Positions 62,001 to 64,000 of a stretch of DNA of 64,000 nucleotides are shown piece after piece; positions within the stretch are counted from its first letter, which is position 1, and every line of letters begins with the position of its first letter. Source of the stretch: Mariniblastus fucicola (GTDB taxonomy: Bacteria; Planctomycetota; Planctomycetia; Pirellulales; Pirellulaceae); contig NZ_CP042912.1 of the NCBI RefSeq assembly GCF_008087665.1, forward strand, positions 1,116,001 through 1,180,000. The letters run 5' to 3'. The translations under genes were made by a program, and so were the position numbers. The notes under the pieces were generated by a model. It was not told the origin of the DNA and did no database searches. It saw only the letters and a program-made list of their open reading frames with translations.

Positions 62001-63145
62001 TCCCCTTCAACAGTTCGAGTTAACTTCTTGGAGTCGAGCTTTCGATTCTCTGAAATATTTTCGATGTGCATCGACTCGGTCTGAAGTCTTCTGCTTGGAA
62101 GTAAAACTGAATCATGCTTGATCGAATCAAGCGCACGTTGGTACTCATTCTTACCGAATTCGCTACGGTTGAATGGAGTACTGGAAGTAAGCAATTCATA
62201 CAGAATGACACCGAGTGAATAGATATCGGTCCTTGTATCAGTCAACTCGGGGTTCAAGGAGGCTTGTTCAGGGCTGATGTACTCGAGAGTTCCTGCAAGC
62301 TGACCAAACTCAGTCAACCCATCCCTCCTTTCGGAGGCGCGAGCAAGCCCAAAGTCGATTACTTTCACTGAAAAGGATCCGTTTTCAGCGCGGCTGGCGA
62401 GAATATTTGACGGTTTCAGATCGCGGTGAATGATACCTTTCTGGTGAGCGTGTTGGACGGCACCACAAACTAACTCAAAAACCTCCAGTCGCTCAGTTAC
62501 GCTCAATTTCTCTTCGTCACAAAACTCGGTCAGCGGTTTACCGTCAATCAATTCCATGACGACGAAGGCTCGTCCGTCTTCGGATGTGCCGACGTCGAAA
62601 ACGCGAGCAATGCTTTCGTGATCCATTGTCGCCAGAGCTTGACGTTCAAACTCAAAGCGTTGAAGAGCGCTATCATCGAGCCGGTCGGACTGAACGACCT
62701 TAACTGCTACCTCACGTTGAATTCCATCTGACTGAGTCGCACGATAGACAACTCCCATCCCGCCACGCCCAATTTCCTCCTGCAAGGCATACTTGCCGAG
62801 CCATCCCAGCGGTGCGGCTTTTTTCGGCTCTCTTTCCCAGGAAAGATCCGAGATAACGCCTTCGAATTCAGGAGAATAGGCGTCCTCTATCTCTTGCTTG
62901 GTGATGGGACGTCCGTCAAGAAGGCAATGTCTCAAGGTGAGTTGCAGTAACTGCTCAAACAATGCCTCTCGAATTGTGACTTCGCTGGACGGATACACTG
63001 ACATTGCTTTTTGAAGTGCGTGCAGTTCCTCTCCCTGAGCCACTTCTGTTTGCAACACATTTTCAAACTCATCGCAGGCATCTCCCACTTGAGCCATTGC
63101 AATAGATGACAAAGCATCGAACCGGTGATTGACAACTTCTTTCAC
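59012..63145 (-). CDS. Very large Ser/Thr protein kinase with extended TPR region
   Basis: 1377 residues. Kinase domain about 113-410: IGRGGMGVVYRA, VAVKVV, IIHRDLKPSNIL (about 237), VIDFGLARA (about 264), TLEYISPEQ. A membrane helix lies at about 432-456 (ASATAIVALMVGGIIGTGYG), followed by more than 800 residues of TPR repeats, several of the kinesin-light-chain-like type (LGEEHPETIAAKSDCAFVY, LGEAHPNTIDSMSNYSESL). The extracytoplasmic-type repeat region is probably a sensor or scaffold. Similar in plan to the kinase at 51236 but longer. Follows the unknown gene at the right edge by 48 bp. Confidence 0.93.
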   Translation of the reverse strand: MKEVVNHRFDALSSIAMAQVGDACDEFENVLQTEVAQGEELHALQKAMSVYPSSEVTIREALFEQLLQLTLRHCLLDGRPITKQEIEDAYSPEFEGVISDLSWEREPKKAAPLGWLGKYALQEEIGRGGMGVVYRATQSDGIQREVAVKVVQSDRLDDSALQRFEFERQALATMDHESIARVFDVGTSEDGRAFVVMELIDGKPLTEFCDEEKLSVTERLEVFELVCGAVQHAHQKGIIHRDLKPSNILASRAENGSFSVKVIDFGLARASERRDGLTEFGQLAGTLEYISPEQASLNPELTDTRTDIYSLGVILYELLTSSTPFNRSEFGKNEYQRALDSIKHDSVLLPSRRLQTESMHIENISENRKLDSKKLTRTVEGDLDWIVMKSIEKEADRRYQAVSELASDVSNFLTHDIVSARPPSAVYRVRKFVRKNRGVVASATAIVALMVGGIIGTGYGLVKANRARLNAEASAHQANTTLGIMTDSYKSSDPRFGAKQMSAKDVLEVAFEKTQNSELDYVSKDRILSVLSGAFMGLGEFNAAENVCQERVALTSNMFGKGAKETMEATVFLVEAMEATGNHNEAVPIIEAAIVSPACEASFEPKLKVLLARCYYAIGDVAEARTVYSDLLTLADQKLAKDDEDSILIKTGFASFEYSCGQYERCSNLRREIRDIQTRKFGIVHPSTIGASIDLAASLVREGKFNEVRKTLDENEKYANQLLGEQHPITLALKSVDLELLFEKQNHEDALKLVTKLTDEYRNCLGEGHQLTLSMSRKAVQALAGLGKYHDALKEADKSIGMNQKYLGEEHPETIAAKSDCAFVYSKLNRHSKAEKLRKEVYEFCASQLGEAHPNTIDSMSNYSESLLARKKFADAAQMCHSCIELIERHLGGDAYPEIVHPLTLLAKAQSSQGKLQEAIENYAHVYKLCRERFQPTNPRVLGAALNLGNACGIAGQSEQAISTLEPLFEEAPSHLSSNSEDAFGAQATLAGAYMLAERYKDAATIYCKLKPIAEQRYNIFDAKRHGVTNALNMAMNALRGQVQNLMAKEDFEKAQKTSAFLVENRSSSRQNNEAFARLSVEVAIGQRNWEAALEKCDVWSECASRQASVELHRAICLLELDRNREAFSELQGALEDGQLKGFDLLRALSISKICSSSNGSTASQDGEQLKELFHKANSLRSEIPDHRLWQIARMAERGIAFADTNETPKSMWIELRDTAIAESREYVKSRVSLKEGQAINQRVWTALMSIESEPSQSISQESLESMRRVCAQHPRQEFINTLALAECTFNNWNEAAAAAKESLSLTKKSWRSPHPIDLAILTSCNNKLGEKEAAGTFKLELKKQIQSKGRKGDPECAAFFKKYGEMLELQDVFEPK

Positions 63146-63193
63146 GACTCAGGCCTTTCTGTCAAAGAGAGCGAATTGCAAATTTCAAAAACG

Positions 63194-64000
63194 CTATTCA
63201 TCTTTTGAATCAGGAGAACTAATAGACTCGGAAACGGATTTCAGTTCTTCCTGCAACTGCCCCAAAAGCTTCTCGGTGACGTCGCTCTGTTCACGTTTTC
63301 GCAGATTGTCACCAATCTGGGCAAGCAAAGACAATTGAAGAAACTCAGGATTTTCTCGGATGATAGCACGCGAGTTTCGAATGAGAGTGTTGGCTCTACT
63401 TTCCAGGACTTCTCCTTCGAGGCCTCGCAGACAATCTTTAACAATCGCCTTCGAAAGTGCGGGATCGCCAAGTCGAACAATTGCTGGAAGTGCGTTAAGC
63501 TGATTCGGCGGCAGCGTTCCATAGCGGCGCCTGTACTCCAACAGGTCGATCGACGTGGAGGCACGGTCATCGAATTTACTGGAAGTAATTTGAACAGCCG
63601 CAGAAAGAAACCCGCGAAGAAACAAAGCCTCATCATGGATCATTGGAAACGGGCAAGGTAATTCAAGACAAGCATCACAGGCAGCGATTGCTTTTTGAAA
63701 CTCATGATTCCCTGCGCGAGGGTTCTTGGGATCTTGCGGTGCCGCAAGGAAATAGAATACCGCTGCCGCAAAATAGACTTTGGCGTCATCATCTTTTTCT
63801 GCCATTTGGAATAGCGTCTGAGCTGTTGATTTGTTGCCCCATAGTTTGCTCATGAGTATAGTCCGGCCAACTTCTGAAAGTTCTTTGCTGAAATAGCGTG
63901 GTGGCATGGGAAGGGCTGAGCCTTTACGATCAGGCGAGTAAACAAGCTGCAAAATCGTCTTTGACAAGTTGTTGAATTTTGCAAGTTCTGTAGGAATTCG
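63194..64000 (-). CDS. Unknown protein, 5' end beyond the window
   Basis: The frame is open from the right window edge to a TGA at 63194, at least 268 codons, with no stop upstream, so the true start lies outside. Mostly helical, with segments such as PPRYFSKELSEVGRTILMSK, KVYFAAAVFYFLAAPQDP and RNSRAIIRENPEFLQL. An internal TTG at 63967 would be a weak start. It precedes the large kinase on the same strand and may be co-transcribed. No family recognised. Confidence 0.65.
   Translation of the reverse strand, partial: RIPTELAKFNNLSKTILQLVYSPDRKGSALPMPPRYFSKELSEVGRTILMSKLWGNKSTAQTLFQMAEKDDDAKVYFAAAVFYFLAAPQDPKNPRAGNHEFQKAIAACDACLELPCPFPMIHDEALFLRGFLSAAVQITSSKFDDRASTSIDLLEYRRRYGTLPPNQLNALPAIVRLGDPALSKAIVKDCLRGLEGEVLESRANTLIRNSRAIIRENPEFLQLSLLAQIGDNLRKREQSDVTEKLLGQLQEELKSVSESISSPDSKDE

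Overview
The window reads as a chromosome segment of a marine-type planctomycete (Pirellulales-like; inference). The evidence is the paired PSD1/DUF1549-DUF1553 and DUF1501 genes, a sulfatase, PEP-CTERM surface proteins with a LEPxQxMA-type export signature in the subtilase, very large Ser/Thr kinases with TPR tails, an ECF sigma factor beside a kinase, and the futalosine menaquinone genes. No rRNA or CRISPR array was seen. All family names come from reading motifs; no database was searched.

1-22.4 kb is an ordinary, densely coding chromosomal backbone. It holds glnA followed by a thioredoxin-type arsenate reductase, dxr overlapping rseP, ftsH, a secreted PQQ-type sugar dehydrogenase, a TIM-barrel sugar isomerase, and a minus-strand run of lipase, membrane protein, mqnB, mqnD and aldo/keto reductase. 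Next come a sulfatase / planctomycete cytochrome / DUF1501 operon, an FHA protein and tRNA-Arg(UCG). Hidden between the lipase and DUF1501 genes is a short selenoprotein (SelW/Rdx type) whose CxxU selenocysteine is an in-frame TGA.

22.4-44.8 kb is an integrated plasmid-like mobile element beginning just after tRNA-Arg. It carries a lambda-O-like replication initiator with four internal iteron-like repeats followed by an AT-rich stretch, a type IV coupling ATPase, a replication-relaxation (MobC-type) protein, DUF932, RadC, an HNH nuclease with its partner, two tyrosine recombinases, an excisionase-like HTH protein and many small unknown proteins. Cargo includes an orphan DNA-phosphorothioation-associated methyltransferase opposite a free-standing ScoMcrA head-like domain. 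Two identical IS5-family elements in opposite orientation each interrupt a gene; removing the IS and one target duplication restores the frame in both cases. Gaps between genes hold unusual DNA: two triply nested inverted repeats, two trains of consecutive perfect hairpins, and a shared pyrimidine-rich leader before several start codons that lack a Shine-Dalgarno sequence.

44.8-64 kb is a cell-surface and signalling region. It holds a large PEP-CTERM beta-helix protein, an ECF sigma factor, a second PEP-CTERM gene broken by frameshifts and containing eight 11-bp tandem repeats, a kinase-TPR protein, an ISL3 transposase remnant, a Sel1-repeat lipoprotein, a subtilase with RTX calcium repeats, a second very large kinase-TPR protein, and the 3' part of an unknown gene running off the right edge. 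A 16-bp match between 22528-22543 and 54527-54542 raises the possibility that the island extends to about 54.5 kb.
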